From assembly GCF_033568475.1 (NCBI RefSeq), contig NC_133122.1:65991442-66055441 (forward strand): a stretch of DNA of 64,000 nucleotides. The letters are read 5' to 3'. This document shows positions 24,485-35,780 of this stretch, piece by piece. A program made the position numbers and the translations under genes. The DNA comes from Henckelia pumila. Taxonomy: Eukaryota; Streptophyta; Magnoliopsida; Lamiales; Gesneriaceae. Each line of letters starts with the position of its first letter. The first letter of the stretch is position 1. Below the pieces are notes generated by a model that ran no database searches, was not told where the DNA came from, and saw only the letters and a program-made list of their open reading frames with translations.

Positions 24485-27400
24485 ATGAGGGAATGTTTTG
24501 GAGTATTGTATTTGTGCATTTGGTTTATCCTACACGGGTCTTGTTCGGGGAGATTTGTCGTGGAGAAGAACTACCTGACGGTGACGTCCCCTCCGTCGCT
24601 GAAAGACGTGTATGAATGCGCGATAGGGAATTTCGGGGTGCCTCAATATGGTGGGACAATGGCTGGGTCTGTCTTGTACCCAAAATCCAACCAGAACGCA
24701 TGTAGGAGGTTCGAAGATTCCGACATTTCGTTGAACAATAAGCCCGGTGGCATTCCTGTCTTCCTTTTAGTAGACAGAGGAGGTAAATTTCTTATTTTGT
24801 TCGATTCTCATTTCCAAGATTTTGCGTGTAGGTGTAGGCAGATGATTTTTTGCCTTTTTACTTTTAATGGCAGATTGCTATTTTACGTTGAAAGCATGGA
24901 ATGCTCAGAACGCAGGAGCTGCGGCTATTGTGGTTGTGGATGATAGGGTGGAGCCTCTTATCACCATGGACACCCCAGAGGGGGATGATGCGATGGCGGA
25001 TTATATACAAAACATAACTATCCCATCGACACTTATCAGCAGGGAACTTGGGGACAGGATAAGGAAAGAGCTATCTAAAGGAGAGATGGTGAACATGAAT
25101 ATTGACTGGAGGGAGGCCCTGCCGCATCCTGATGATCGGGTCGAGTACGAGTTCTGGACGAATAGCAACGACGAATGTGGCCCCAAGTGTGACAGCCAGT
25201 TGGAATTTGTCAGAAATTTCAAGGGGGCTGCACAGATACTTGAGCAGAAAGGCTACACTCAGTTCACCCCTCATTATATAACGTGGTATTGTCCGGAGGC
25301 GTTTATTATGAGCAAGCAGTGTAAGTCACAGTGCATCAACAATGGGAGGTATTGCGCCCCGGATCCCGAGCAAGATTTTAGCAGGGGATATGATGGGAAG
25401 GATGTTGTGGTGCAAAATCTGAGGCAAGCCTGCTTCTTTAAGATAGCAAAAGAACGTGGAAAGCCGTGGCAGTGGTGGGACTATGTGACGGATTTTTCCA
25501 TTCGATGTCCGATGAAGGAGAAAAAGTATACAAAGGAGTGTTCCGATCAAGTAATCCGGTCCCTTGGTACGATTTATCGACTTTTGTTTCACTTGGTATA
25601 TGTGATGCAAGTCCTTAGAATTCTGAGCATCTTGTGTATGTACCATTAGTTATTCTATGAGTAATTATGGTTGTTGTTTGCTTATGGATGTGGTAGCCTC
25701 TTCATGCACATCGTGCGAGATAGTTTTGCAGTTAACAGCAAGAAGTATTTGGTTTATTGGTAAATGATCCTGTACAGGAGTTGAAACATGGAAGATCGAC
25801 GAATGTATTGGAGACATTGAAGCTGATGTCGATAACCCTGTTCTAAAAGCCGAACAGGAAGCACAGGTTAAATTGTTTCTTAAAAGCTCTTTTTGTGTGC
25901 TTTCATGAACCAGTTTAAGATAATAAAGGAAAGATGAATATCTCTCAGATAGGAAAGGGATCACGAGGAGACGTTACTATCTTACCAACTCTTGTAGTTA
26001 ATGGCAGACAATATAGAGGTAGAATCTTCAAAGTGATTTTTCCCCACACTAAGATTTTTCCTGAAAAAGATTTGAATTTCATGTTACCGACTCGATATGC
26101 AGGTAAGCTGGACAAAGGTGCTGTTCTCAAAGCCATTTGTTCAGGTTTCGAAGAGACTACAGAGCCTGCCATTTGTTTGACTAAAGGTCATTGTTCCTAC
26201 TCGTTTTCTACGATACAAAATTTTATATAAACCACCAAACACAATCTTGAGGCATTATACTAATCATGGCTAGATCATCACCTTGATTTTACTTACCTCA
26301 CATGTGAAAGTTGGGTATGTGTTCTTTGGGGGCAGATATAGAAACAAATGAGTGTCTGCATAACAATGGTGGATGCTGGCAAGACAAGGCTGCTAATATT
26401 ACTGCTTGCCGGGTACGCTACTTTTTTTGCTTCAGTTTCATCATCTGGCTGCTAAATATTTGTTACAAATGTTATCGCAGGATACTTTCCGCGGTAGGGT
26501 GTGCGAGTGCCCCATTGTGCAGGGAGTGAGATTCATTGGTGACGGTTATACTTACTGTGAAGGTGATTGATTGTTTGCTGCTAACATGATGTCGTATATA
26601 TCGCCAACTGAACCAATTATTGTCGAAAATCGTTCCAAAATTGTTTTAATTTTTTGTTTCCGAGAGACATCTTATTGTTCCATGATTAGCATAATACATT
26701 CCTCGTAAATATTGGAAAGAGAATGAAAAGGGGGCCTTGTTTGTTTTTGTTTTTTTGGTTCATTATTTAATATTCTGGTATGTGTTTCTTGGTCTCATAG
26801 CTTCAGGAGCGTTGAGATGTGAAATAAATAACGGAGGGTGTTGGAAGGGAACCAAGGGCGGAATAACGTACTCTGCATGCATCGTGAGTTGACTGATTTC
26901 TCTCAGCCAAATTTTATTTTACTACCTTTTTTTTTTCCTCTGGAATTACGGCCTGATCCGCAAAGAGTGTTTTGTGGCTGGATGATGTTGTTTGATTAAC
27001 TTCTTCAGGATGATCATACAAAAGGTTGCAAGTGCCCACCAGGATTCAGGGGTGATGGAGTTAATAGTTGTGAAGGTAACCCATCAGTGTGTAAATTACA
27101 GTTTCAAAGGCGGATATGCGAGTTTAACTCGGGCTGTTTCTTTCAGATATTGATGAATGCAAGGAAAAGTTGGCATGCCAATGCCCAGACTGCAAATGCA
27201 AGAACACCTGGGGAAGTTATGAATGCAGTTGCAGAGGCAACTCTATATATATACACGAACATGACACATGTATAAGTAAGCAACAAGGCATTTTTTGTCT
27301 CACGTGTCATTTTGTGCATAGAAACCAGCTACATACATTTCATGTTTGTTAGCGAGATTTAGTTATGTTTTCTAAGTTTTTTATGTTTCAGGTAAATATG

Positions 27401-27706
27401 GCAGCGGAGAAGTAGGTTGGGGGTTCATGTCGTTTGTGTTTGTCGGGTTGGCGGTGGCTGGAGTTTCTGGATATGCTGTTTATAAGTACAGGATTCGGGT
27501 AACTATGAATTCTATTCTAACACCGCACGTTTTCGTTACTACGACGATGATGAAATGTGATGGCGATGATAACGTAAGTAGATAACATACGAGTTGTTTT
27601 TTTGCAGAGATACATGGACTCCGAGATACGGGCTATCATGGCACAATACATGCCTTTGGACAATCAAGGGGAGATACCCAGTCAGCTGCCTCTAGGGAGA
27701 GTGTAA
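24485..27706 (+). CDS. VSR: Vacuolar sorting receptor (BP80/VSR family)
   Basis: Twelve exons give a complete 625-codon frame: 24485-24782, 24874-25566, 25778-25866, 25949-26018, 26103-26186, 26336-26412, 26481-26562, 26801-26883, 27009-27075, 27147-27275, 27392-27498 and 27608-27706. The product is a type I receptor that binds vacuolar sorting signals of soluble cargo and carries it from the trans-Golgi to prevacuolar compartments. Visible parts: signal peptide (1-22), protease-associated lumenal domain starting RFVVEKN with [14 protein letters not shown], a Cys-rich central domain, EGF-like repeats ([21 protein letters not shown]) and a calcium-binding EGF starting DIDEC near residue 515, a membrane helix around 566-588, and a cytosolic tail with the YMPL sorting signal at 607-610. 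Length equals the family's usual ~620-630. An upstream in-frame TTG extends the frame but the ATG directly precedes the signal peptide. Confidence 0.96.
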
Positions 27707-28303
27707 TGTTACATTTGGATAAGAAATAAATGTTTCCCGTACGTAGCACCAGTTTTTATTTTATTTTATTTTTTTATTCTTACGCTGTCTTATTGATTTA
27801 TTTATTTTAATTTAATAATATTACCACTATACTATGGACAACACAAAACTCCATCAATTCTTTCATTCAACTTGATTGTAACATTACAATCATCGTTACG
27901 TTATAAAATATACAAGCAGCAGAAAGATTCAAGAAAAAAAGTGAAACGGATCAAAAGAATCATTGTTCTTTCGGTTCAAAAGCATTAATTTGATCCAATA
28001 AAGGTAACATAATAATTCATTTTCAAATTATCATGCTTAGAGAATTTTCTTTTTTTCCTTTTTTTTTTCTGAACGTTGCTATGTGCACTAAATTTTTGAA
28101 AACAGGGTCTTTCCTTTTTCTTTTATGTTCTTTTTGTACGCTGTGTGTCATATTGTTATCCACCTTTTCAAAGATTGCTTGTCGTATCGCTTCTATTGAG
28201 ATCTAACTCGCAACAAAAACCAAACTCCATTTTCTTGAATGGCGGCCATTTGACAAAATGTGCACACTTCACCTTTTTCTGCGCATTTAAATTTGCTTCA
28301 ATC
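27707..28303. other. Intergenic, 3' flank of the receptor gene
   Basis: Begins with the T-rich 3' UTR of the receptor gene. The segment after about 28100 may be promoter and leader of the small gene at 28304. No other feature recognised. Confidence 0.4.
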
Positions 28304-28630
28304 ATGCGAGTGGTTATCTTCAACAACTTGCTGTACCAATTGGAAACACTGGAGGATATGGCTGCCATCTCCAAGAGTTTCGGCGACGAACAGAGCACGT
28401 TGCTTGACTAGTATGAGCGGCTGTCCTTTGAGCTGCACCTCAACCAAGCCATGCTGGGGCGGAGCCTGTCGAGATCGATCCTGGCTAGCAGCCCAGCGCC
28501 TGTGAGAAAAGGGCAGGGGAATCGAGGGTCGGGTTTTCAGGCTGTGATAAAGAGAATGTTCCGACCCATTCTTGATCTTGGCAGGAGAAGATCAAGAAGA
28601 ACAGATGCGACTGCCACTGATCCGAAGTAG
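28304..28630 (+). pseudogene. Small plant protein gene with in-frame TAG
   Basis: One frame of 109 codons runs from ATG 28304 to TAG 28628-28630, interrupted only by TAG at 28409-28411. Before the stop it reads like coding sequence (LETLEDMAAISKSFGDE); after it the same frame continues with YERLSFELHLNQAMLGRSLS and a basic C-terminus with RMFRPILDLGRRRSRR. GC content and codon use are much higher than in the flanks on both sides of the stop. The family is not one I can name. The nonsense codon could be one C-to-T change from CAG. It may be a recent pseudogene, a sequencing error, or a gene starting at a later ATG. True start uncertain: 28358 is an alternative. Confidence 0.5.
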
Positions 28631-29572
28631 CCAACATACCATATATACCTCATGTTTTTTGAGCCATTGGCGATTTTTTCCGGGCCAGAATCACTTCTTT
28701 AGTCTCATGCATGTACGTGCTATATGTACTTTATCATTGATTCCATATGTATTTCACGACACATTGTGGCATCCATTATTTTATATATTATATGTTGATA
28801 AATAATTTCTTAAAACTCAAAAATTTAGATCTGATAACAAGTCGTGAATATACCTTTTTATCGCGTTTTTTTTGCTCCAGTTACCTGGATATCAAAAGGT
28901 GAAATAGGCTAAAGATGAGACGAATTTGAAATTAACGAATTGGTGGATATTTGAATTTGAAAGATAAGTTTCAGATGTTGTACTATTGCGTATATGATCT
29001 AACGTTAAATAAACACGTTAATTACTTTTTCGAAAAAAAAAGAAAGGTGGTGTACCAAGAATACTAGTCACGACTTTCAATTTACAAAGCATGATAATTG
29101 ATATGTGAATGTCGTTTCAAATTTGAATACGCTATTTACTATTCATTCATGAAAATCATAATAATTTCAGCTCAATTTTGAGATGTTTAATTACGCTTCT
29201 AATTCCCATGTTTGAAAATTGTTGCTGGTCAAAAGCATATAATTACATTGTTTAAATGGAAAACATTTCAAATTATATGTAACAAACAATACTTGATAAT
29301 ATTGATGTCGGACATGTAGTTTGTTGGTACTAATTTTTTTTTTTTATGATATGAAAACCCGCAGCTACTACCTTTTGATAATAATACTTTTGACGTAAAA
29401 AAAACCCATTATTTTTTCATGAATCAAGTCAAACAAGAGACCCGTCTCATAAAATTGACTCATGTGATTGTCTCACAAAGTATAAATATCATTTTGGTTG
29501 AATTGAATAATACTTGACTTATTGTTCGGTAAATATGAATATTTATTTATCTTCTCTTGTATATAAAAAGTG
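28631..29572. other. AT-rich intergenic sequence
   Basis: No coding exon recognised. A diverged copy of the gagac/gtctc motif lies near 29440-29480. Confidence 0.4.
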
Positions 29573-30219
29573 CGTTTAGTTGGTGTGATAGGATAATATA
29601 TGGATTGATAATTTGGTTGATAATGAATGTATAAATTAAATATGTTATTTGAAAATGTATTGTTTGGTTTGAATGATTAATTGAATTTGATAATATGTAC
29701 CTAGTTTGTTTCACTTGATAATTCTATGGATACATATAAAAATTTTGCCATTTATCGAAAATGCTCTTCACTATTTTTTTATGAAAAGAGCACCACCAAC
29801 TCCACCGAAAATGCCCTTTACAATTTTGTCCCACAAGTATCACCGACTCCTCCGGCGACAGCGCCTCCAAAAACTCCATCAGCGGCCGCGAGTAGTCGGA
29901 GTAAGTGCTTAGTTCCGACAAAGGCTGGGTATCGACCCCGGACGCGGTCATGTCCAGGGCTGTCACGCGGAGGTTCTGGGCCAGACACGCAAGTAGTAAT
30001 ATGAATTGAAGTTGTAATATCAGGGGCAATTTGATAATGTTGGACCATAATCTAGTTTACTGTATGAAATTGGATTCACAAACCCATTGCCACCTTAGGA
30101 TCTGTTCTCCGTCTTCCACAGGGAAATATCCCGGGGCTTCGGGATTGGAGGAAAAGTCTAACAAACGAGACAAACGTAGGTTTGCAGCCCTATCCTAGTG
30201 TAATCCTATAAACCAAACG
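29573..30219. mobile_element. Possible TIR element carrying a host gene fragment
   Basis: The left end starts CGTTTAGTTGG and continues with gataggata; the right end is the complement of CGTTTGGTTTATAGGAT with a further aggatagg. These are imperfect inverted termini of the kind seen in PIF/Harbinger-like MITEs. AT-rich arms flank a GC-rich core that holds a methylesterase fragment. I could not define a target duplication, so the boundaries are tentative. Confidence 0.35.
29829..29985 (-). pseudogene. Methylesterase (MES/SABP2-like) exon fragment
   Basis: On the minus strand about 52 codons read like the N-terminal part of plant methylesterases and hydroxynitrile lyases (alpha/beta-hydrolase fold): NLRVTALDMTASGVD, then PLSELSTYSDYSRPLMEFLE, then ESVILVGQ. 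The family normally continues VGHSxGG with the catalytic nucleophile Ser. Here the match ends at VGQ and the frame runs into unrelated sequence and a stop. The N-terminal HGAW oxyanion motif and the catalytic triad are absent. It is a gene fragment, not an enzyme. Confidence 0.65.
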
Positions 30220-30545
30220 AAAGAATATATGTCAATTAGACACCATTTTTTTTAAACCTAAATCGCGCTCACGCTCACGTGAGATCCTTATTTTTTTTTA
30301 TGGAAATTGACATATGTATTGATGATCCAATGGTTGTAATTTGAGAACATCTAGGTGAAAAATACTTTGTAACATAGAATAATCCATGTAAGCCTCAAAG
30401 CTACTACAATTATTGAATAGAACTCCAACATCAGTAAAATCTAGCGTTGTGAGTTTGAGTGATACACAAACTATAACTTGAATTCTTTATTGATTCATCA
30501 AATGAGAAAAGATTGAGTGAACTCATCTTTCATCTTTTACAAATG

Positions 30546-31281
30546 TTATAATACCAACCTGAAAATCTAATAGTACCATTAATTGAATAAAGAATATATT
30601 TTCCATTCTGCACCCACAATTGATTTTATTGGAATATACCTTGAAAAGAAATACTCCAAACAAATATCACAATTATAACTCAGACCCAATAATATTGCTG
30701 AAACAGCAGCAGCCACCAGCAACCAAAAGCTGTAGCTTCTCCTTTCTCCAAAACACCAACTCTTCAATCCAAAACCCACAAAGTACATCCACAAGAATGC
30801 GAAACCATTACGATCCCATATCAATGCCGAGACTACTGTTCCAATCAATGCTAGACTCGCACAAACACAACACTGCACAGGTGATAGATTCAAAATTCAA
30901 ATTCAACGAACCAAATATTATCTAAAAAAACGCAACTTTCATCGATTGATAGAGAAGCGATACCTTACGAGCACACCACGTCCCCAAAATGTCATCCCAT
31001 TGGGTGCGTTTGGGACGAAATATCTGAAAGATCTTGCGCTTCAAAGATTTTGGTTTCCAGGAAAACGAGGAATGGTGGGGTTCAGATTCGATTTTGAAGT
31101 GAAATGGGCGGAGCTTGAACCGAAAGGAAAACCGAAAGATCTTGGAGATGGGAAAGAACATGGATGCCTTTAAACTGAAATAGAAGTTGTTTGATTTTGC
31201 TCGAATAGCTACACTCCATGGCTGCTGCTGGTTTACTTGCAACATCATCAGCGCCACCGGAGAAGAAAAGGCATCAATCAA
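30546..31281 (-). CDS. Small multi-pass membrane protein, unidentified
   Basis: I read exons 31281-30964, 30872-30640 and 30558-30546, with GT-AG borders and compatible phases, giving 187 codons. The first exon encodes a Phe/Lys/Arg-rich, largely hydrophilic N-terminal region resembling an organelle transit peptide (FRFSFRFKLRPFHFK), then WDDILGTWCARK. The second encodes two or three hydrophobic helices (CCVCASLALIGTVVSALIW, FLWMYFVGFGL, FWLLVAAAVSAILLGL). The exon 2 donor (AAG|GTATATTCC) is also preserved in the partial copy at 32303-32520, which supports it. The tiny third exon is the weakest part. The start could also be one of the nearby in-frame ATGs. No family recognised. Confidence 0.5.
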
Positions 31282-31330
31282 TAAGCATAAAGGGCTCTTT
31301 AAAGTTTAAAGCTCTTCCTAGCCGTTATTA

Positions 31331-31390
31331 TGGGCCTACAATCCAAAGGCCCAATCATGAGCCCAACTCGTTTTAGAAGCCCATAAATTG
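31331..31390 (-). promoter_or_regulatory. Cluster of GGCCCA / TGGGCC site II elements
   Basis: TGGGCC at 31331, GGCCCA at 31348, then AGCCCA near 31360 and 31379, all 50-110 bp upstream of the start codon at 31281. Such clusters are bound by TCP factors in plant promoters of housekeeping and organelle-protein genes, in line with a transit-peptide-like N-terminus. Confidence 0.45.
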
Positions 31391-32302
31391 GTTCCTCCAA
31401 GGCCAAAAGAACCCGTCCAAGAGAAGATTCGCTTCTTTTGGAAGAGGGAGGAAGCTGGGTAATTCTAATGTTTCTTTTCTATGGAATTAAAGTAAGGGGA
31501 TTGATGAATTTTATTTGGGATTTGATTTGAAAAGATGAATTTGAGAGAGTTACATTTGAAACGATAATAAATATGATACTTGAATTAGAAAGTTAGGAAA
31601 CCGCGAGCATTAACCATATTATTGGAATGATAATAAAAGGATAGTAGTAAAAAAAAATCAAGCAGATAAACAATAATAACATACACTAATAGCGGTAATC
31701 TTAATTATAATACAGCTAATACTCACCGGATTTGCCATTCACACAATCCCCTAAATTTTCATAATTAAGAATTATGTACATTGTCTCACTGTTGCAACTC
31801 ATTAATTCCTTGCTCTGTGAGCATGAATATTGTAATTGGATCATTGATTTTTTTTCCGATCACGATCATATGTGTCGTGAGTGATTGTTGTCACATTGCC
31901 ATGATTCAAAGGAGGATTTTCTTGCTAATTAAGCTTGATTATTTGGTGTAGTTAGTTTGTTCCTTAAAGAATTGCGGCCTTTTATTTCCACCACCGCATC
32001 TCAAGATCATTGCCACAATTTTATTACACATAACTCGCCCCAGAAGTTAAAATATATAGTGAATTAAGTCATGAGGCCAAGTTATGAGAAAGAGAAGCGA
32101 AGGAAATGAAAAGAGATATTTAAATTCCTTTTCATTATGTTTTAATTTATTACAAGGGCATGCACTCTCCAATCCCCGTGCATACAACAAGGTACGAATA
32201 TATCACTGGTCCATTCCATTTCCAGCAAACTCCAAACGCTACTGCAAGAAAACATTTTTACAGGAAAATAGTTAATTACATATTGTGACCTCCCCACAAT
32301 TA
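31391..32302. other. Intergenic sequence
   Basis: Moderately AT-rich, with no exon or repeat boundary recognised. Confidence 0.4.
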
Positions 32303-32520
32303 TATTGATTTTATTGGAATTAATATATATACCTTGAAAAGAAATATATACTCCAAACAAAGATCACAATTATAACTCAGACCCAATAATATTGCTGAAA
32401 CAGCAGCCACGCCAACAACCAAAAGTTGTTTCTCAAAAAAAAAAAAAAAAAAAAAACAACCAAAAGTTGTTGCTTTTCTTTCCTTAATTCAAACCACCAA
32501 CTCTTCAATCCAAGGGGATA
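32303..32520 (-). repeat. Partial duplicate of the 30640-30780 membrane-protein exon
   Basis: Sequence from attttattggaat through the donor site, tcacaattataactcagacc, the gctgaaacagcag stretch and ccaccaactcttcaatcc matches 30622-30780 closely. It corresponds to the 3' half of exon 2 plus the start of the intron. The copy has small indels and the poly(A) insertion at 32431, so it is not coding. Confidence 0.85.
32431..32454 (+). mobile_element. Poly(A) retroposition footprint
   Basis: A short insert, tctc followed by a run of about 22 A, flanked by a 15-17-bp direct repeat (caaccaaaagttgtt at 32416-32430 and again at 32457-32471). The paralogous site near 30720-30735 has a single uninterrupted copy. 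This is what an extremely 5'-truncated LINE-type insertion leaves. Confidence 0.6.
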
Positions 32521-32700
32521 AAACCCAAATACGTCTTTAAAATTTTCTAACTTTTCCAAAAATATACTAACACTTTATTCATTTCTAATTATGTCATTTA
32601 TTTAACAAATAGTTTCCTTAATATGTCCCTCAAACTAAAAATTGCCTATAATACCCTTATTCTAACAATTATAATTAATATTTCCTCTGGGCTCAAAAAA

Positions 32701-32712
32701 TGGTATCAAAGC
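32701..32712 (+). promoter_or_regulatory. tRNA-Met primer-binding site of the pararetrovirus
   Basis: TGGTATCAAAGC, one mismatch from the usual TGGTATCAGAGC complement of initiator tRNA-Met. It lies 90 bp before the first small viral ORF, where caulimovirid minus-strand synthesis starts. Confidence 0.75.
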
Positions 32713-32790
32713 CTAGGTAATTTTATTCAGACTTTATATTATTCATTAAATCATACTTTTCTTTGTTGAGGAAGACATTTTCAACAAACT

Positions 32791-32941
32791 ATGGATTCAA
32801 ATGAGAGTTTAAACCAGAAGGATTTCATTTATATGAAATTCCATAAATAAGTGAATCTATTTAAAATAGATTCTTTACAACATAACTTAAAGAGACTTAG
32901 GTCTTTTATACTCTTTGAAGAGATTAAAAAATATGATTTCT
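32791..32941 (+). pseudogene. Small first ORF of the pararetrovirus, one stop
   Basis: Starts at ATG 32791, meets TAA at 32848-32850, and continues open in the same frame to TAA at 32939-32941. Its end overlaps the ATG of the next ORF (32933). No domain recognised. It may be a leader ORF of the virus, about 50 codons if the internal stop is secondary. Confidence 0.4.
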
Positions 32942-33304
32942 AATTCTAAATTTCAAGAGATCACACCATATTACTCTAAACTCTCCGGAGATCTTAGAGA
33001 AATTCAAAAGACGGTACAATATTACAGTAATCAGCTGTATGAAATACCTCAGCAGATTGGAGAAATCCTTAAGAAACAAGAAGAAATTCTTGTAACTATA
33101 AAGGATCTTCAAACCAAAATCGTAAATCTAGAACACACTTCTAGTTCTAGAAAGGGAAATACAGGAGGAAGGTTACCACTCTCGTTTGGTACCGAAACTC
33201 TGTTACATCAGAAAGGTAAAACCAAAATGGTTCAAAAACCTTTAACTGATGATGAAATGATGATTAATCTTATAAATGAAGTATCAGATAAAAACACTAT
33301 CTGA
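32933..33304 (+). CDS. Pararetroviral small coiled-coil ORF
   Basis: From ATG 32933 to TGA 33302-33304 it encodes about 123 residues with a heptad-like middle (QQIGEILKKQEEILVTIKDL) suitable for a coiled coil, then a basic GTGGR/KTKM stretch. Small coiled-coil proteins precede the structural ORF in several caulimovirids, for example virion-associated proteins. Its stop overlaps the next ATG as TGATG, indicating coupled translation. The frame is intact, unlike the CP and pol frames. Confidence 0.6.
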   Translation: MISNSKFQEITPYYSKLSGDLREIQKTVQYYSNQLYEIPQQIGEILKKQEEILVTIKDLQTKIVNLEHTSSSRKGNTGGRLPLSFGTETLLHQKGKTKMVQKPLTDDEMMINLINEVSDKNTI

Positions 33305-33439
33305 TGACTACTTTAGAAAGACTAAATCTCGAGGATCTACAAGATCTTGCGGATTCTTTTGCGAATCTCAAAGTAGTAGATCTAAAAATGAATTTCCCTG
33401 AGGGTGAACAACCCATAGGGTATCCCCCTTGATATGTGG

Positions 33440-35208
33440 TGTAAAGATCAAGAAATTTACATGCACCAAGAGTTATGTAAGATTAATTATCTCAATTAAT
33501 GTTGGCATTAACTCAAGAAGTTGAAAAACCAAAGGACAAACCATGAAACTCCCATCATCAATTATCATTATGGACATGATTAAGGACTTTTATGACCATT
33601 AAGAGTGTCCTTTCACCTTCTACTAAACCTCACCTATAAATAGAGCTCAAGGTTGAAGGAATTAGATACACCAAATCCAAGCTTTGCTCTCTCCATATCT
33701 CACAAAATTTAGTATCTATAGTGGTCGAGACTCTGCCTAATTTTCGAATCTGGAGTAGCTTGTGTTCAAAGCAAGTAGTCGAGCAAGAGTGCTGTTGAAA
33801 GTCCTGATCGAGGTGTCATCCAATTTCAAGTTAGAGTTCTGACCAAAGATCCAATATACTTCAATTCTTGTGGGAATAAGGTAAGTGGGTTTTTGTTTCT
33901 TTAAGCCATCTTTGTTTCAATTCGATGAAAATCATTGAGTCTTGTTTCTATTGGACTCTTTTTGTTAATTTTGATTCTCTAAGCATTATTCTAAGAAACC
34001 ATCGAAATCTTTGTTTGGGCTTATTCTTGTTTGAAATCACCAAGTATCCGTTTCAAGTTTTGATCGTACACTATTTGTTTTATGTCCTTTGATTCCGTAT
34101 AAGTTTCGTTACACATGAATCCTTTGTTATGCTTCATTTTGAAGTACCTTATGATTCGTTATGTATTCCTTTGCTAAGCCTTTGTTCAGATCCATTCTGT
34201 TCTTTTCGTTCCAATTGATACCCATGTGATATGTTCGTTTGTGATTCTGATTTCTTTTTGTTCCAATTGATACCCATGTGATATGTTCGTTTGTGATGAT
34301 TTTGATTTGAATAATGGCGTATTGGTAAAAGCCTGTGAGGAAAAAGGCCCCAGAGGGAGCCCACGCGTCGAAAAAGGCCCCAGAGGGAGCCCAAAACCAG
34401 TAAAAGCCCATGGTCATTATGATAAGATATGAATAAATATATTTTTAAAAGAATGATGTTCCTGATTTGAAAACTCGATCGTACATTCCTCGTTTCATGT
34501 CCTTTGATTTCGTTTCATGTTTCATTCTGTACGATTCCTCTTTTATGCAATGAGATCTTGAAATGCACTGTTAGGATTCAAATTAAGAAATGGTAAGGAA
34601 ATTCCAAAAACATGATATGATAAGGCCCTGATGCGGTGGGTTATAATAACCATTTAAGGCCTCGTCCCCTTAGAGGAGTAAAAATTAGAGACTGATCAGT
34701 AGCCAAGGATTAACGAGATGAATAACAATGCTATGTCTAAGTTATGCTTCAGTTATGATTTGTCTTGATGCTTTGTTTCGAATTCTGTTTGTCTCATATC
34801 TTGACTCCTGTTGCGACATGTTCTGGAACATGTCTTCGTTTGAATTCTTATCATGTATATATATTCGATATTTGTGTGTACGATTGGCCCCCACTTGCTG
34901 AGTGTTTTCCAAAACACTCACCCCTTTACTCTTCCTCCCCAGATAAGAATGAAGATGAGTTAGATGACGAAGAACAGAATATGTTCTGGGGTTGGTGATG
35001 ACGGATCAGTTCAAGTTGAAGAAATATTTTTACTTTAAATTTTAGTTTCGCTTCCGCATTGTCGCACTTGTGTTTTTCTATGTAAAAACAGTTATAGTTT
35101 ATGAAATAGACTGGTTTTTGGCAAGATTTGTACTACGAGGCTTGTTGTTTCAATGTTAAATTGTTAAACAACGCCGATGTCAACTAGGCCCGTTTTCGGG
35201 GCGTGACA
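33440..35208 (+). repeat. Gypsy-1 5' LTR
   Basis: 1769 bp. Promoter TATAAATA at 33635-33642. It holds a 52-bp tandem duplication at 34209-34312 that the other LTR lacks, which accounts exactly for the length difference of 52 bp. Confidence 0.9.
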
Positions 35209-35214
35209 TTTTAG

Positions 35215-35226
35215 TGGTATCAGAGA
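35215..35226 (+). promoter_or_regulatory. Gypsy-1 primer-binding site
   Basis: TGGTATCAGAGA, complementary to the 3' end of initiator tRNA-Met except the last base, 6 bp downstream of the 5' LTR. Confidence 0.8.
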
Positions 35227-35539
35227 CCTCCAGGTTCCATAATTCAGATGGGAAGAGCTTCTTGCTGAAAAAAAAAATTCAGTTGTGATCCCTAGTTCAG
35301 ATAGACCAGCTGGGACAATAGACCAGTTGGGAGAGAAAGAATCTGATAAGACAAAATAGTTGGCTGATAGAATAGATTTGTTAAGAGTAATCTTATTCTA
35401 GAATGAACTTCACTTTTGTCCTTGAACGAGTTATGGGACGTGCAAGTACTCAAATCAAGTTAGCTACAAATCAACACCAGTTAGCGCAAAGAACGCACAT
35501 GAAGAAGAGCCAAAACCAGGTTCATAATCTTGATGGGAA

Positions 35540-35780
35540 ATTAAGATTTAGAACGAGAATGATTTACTTGGGAATTAGTATCTAAGATATAGAACCAGAA
35601 TGATTCACTTGGGAACTAGTATGTAAGATTGAGAATGAAAATAATCATTTGAGAACTAGTGTTATGATAAATGGTTAATTTGGAACTATGATTTAGAATT
35701 ACTTTGGGACTAGTAAGTAAGATTGAGAATGGAGAAGAACCACTTGGGAACTAGTATTATTTTTAAGGTTGGTAGGAAAT
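35540..35780. repeat. Degenerate minisatellite inside gypsy-1
   Basis: Units around cacttgggaactagtatg then taagattgagaatg recur four to five times at roughly 50-70 bp with decay, in the untranslated leader between the primer site and the coiled-coil ORF. Confidence 0.6.

Noticed and set aside
34765-34998. 77-codon frame found again at 39440-39673
   Set aside because: Present twice only because it lies in the LTR pair; no domain.
35215-35226. tRNA gene at primer-binding sequences
   Set aside because: These 12-bp matches to the tRNA-Met 3' end are primer sites; no cloverleaf surrounds them. I saw no tRNA gene in the window.
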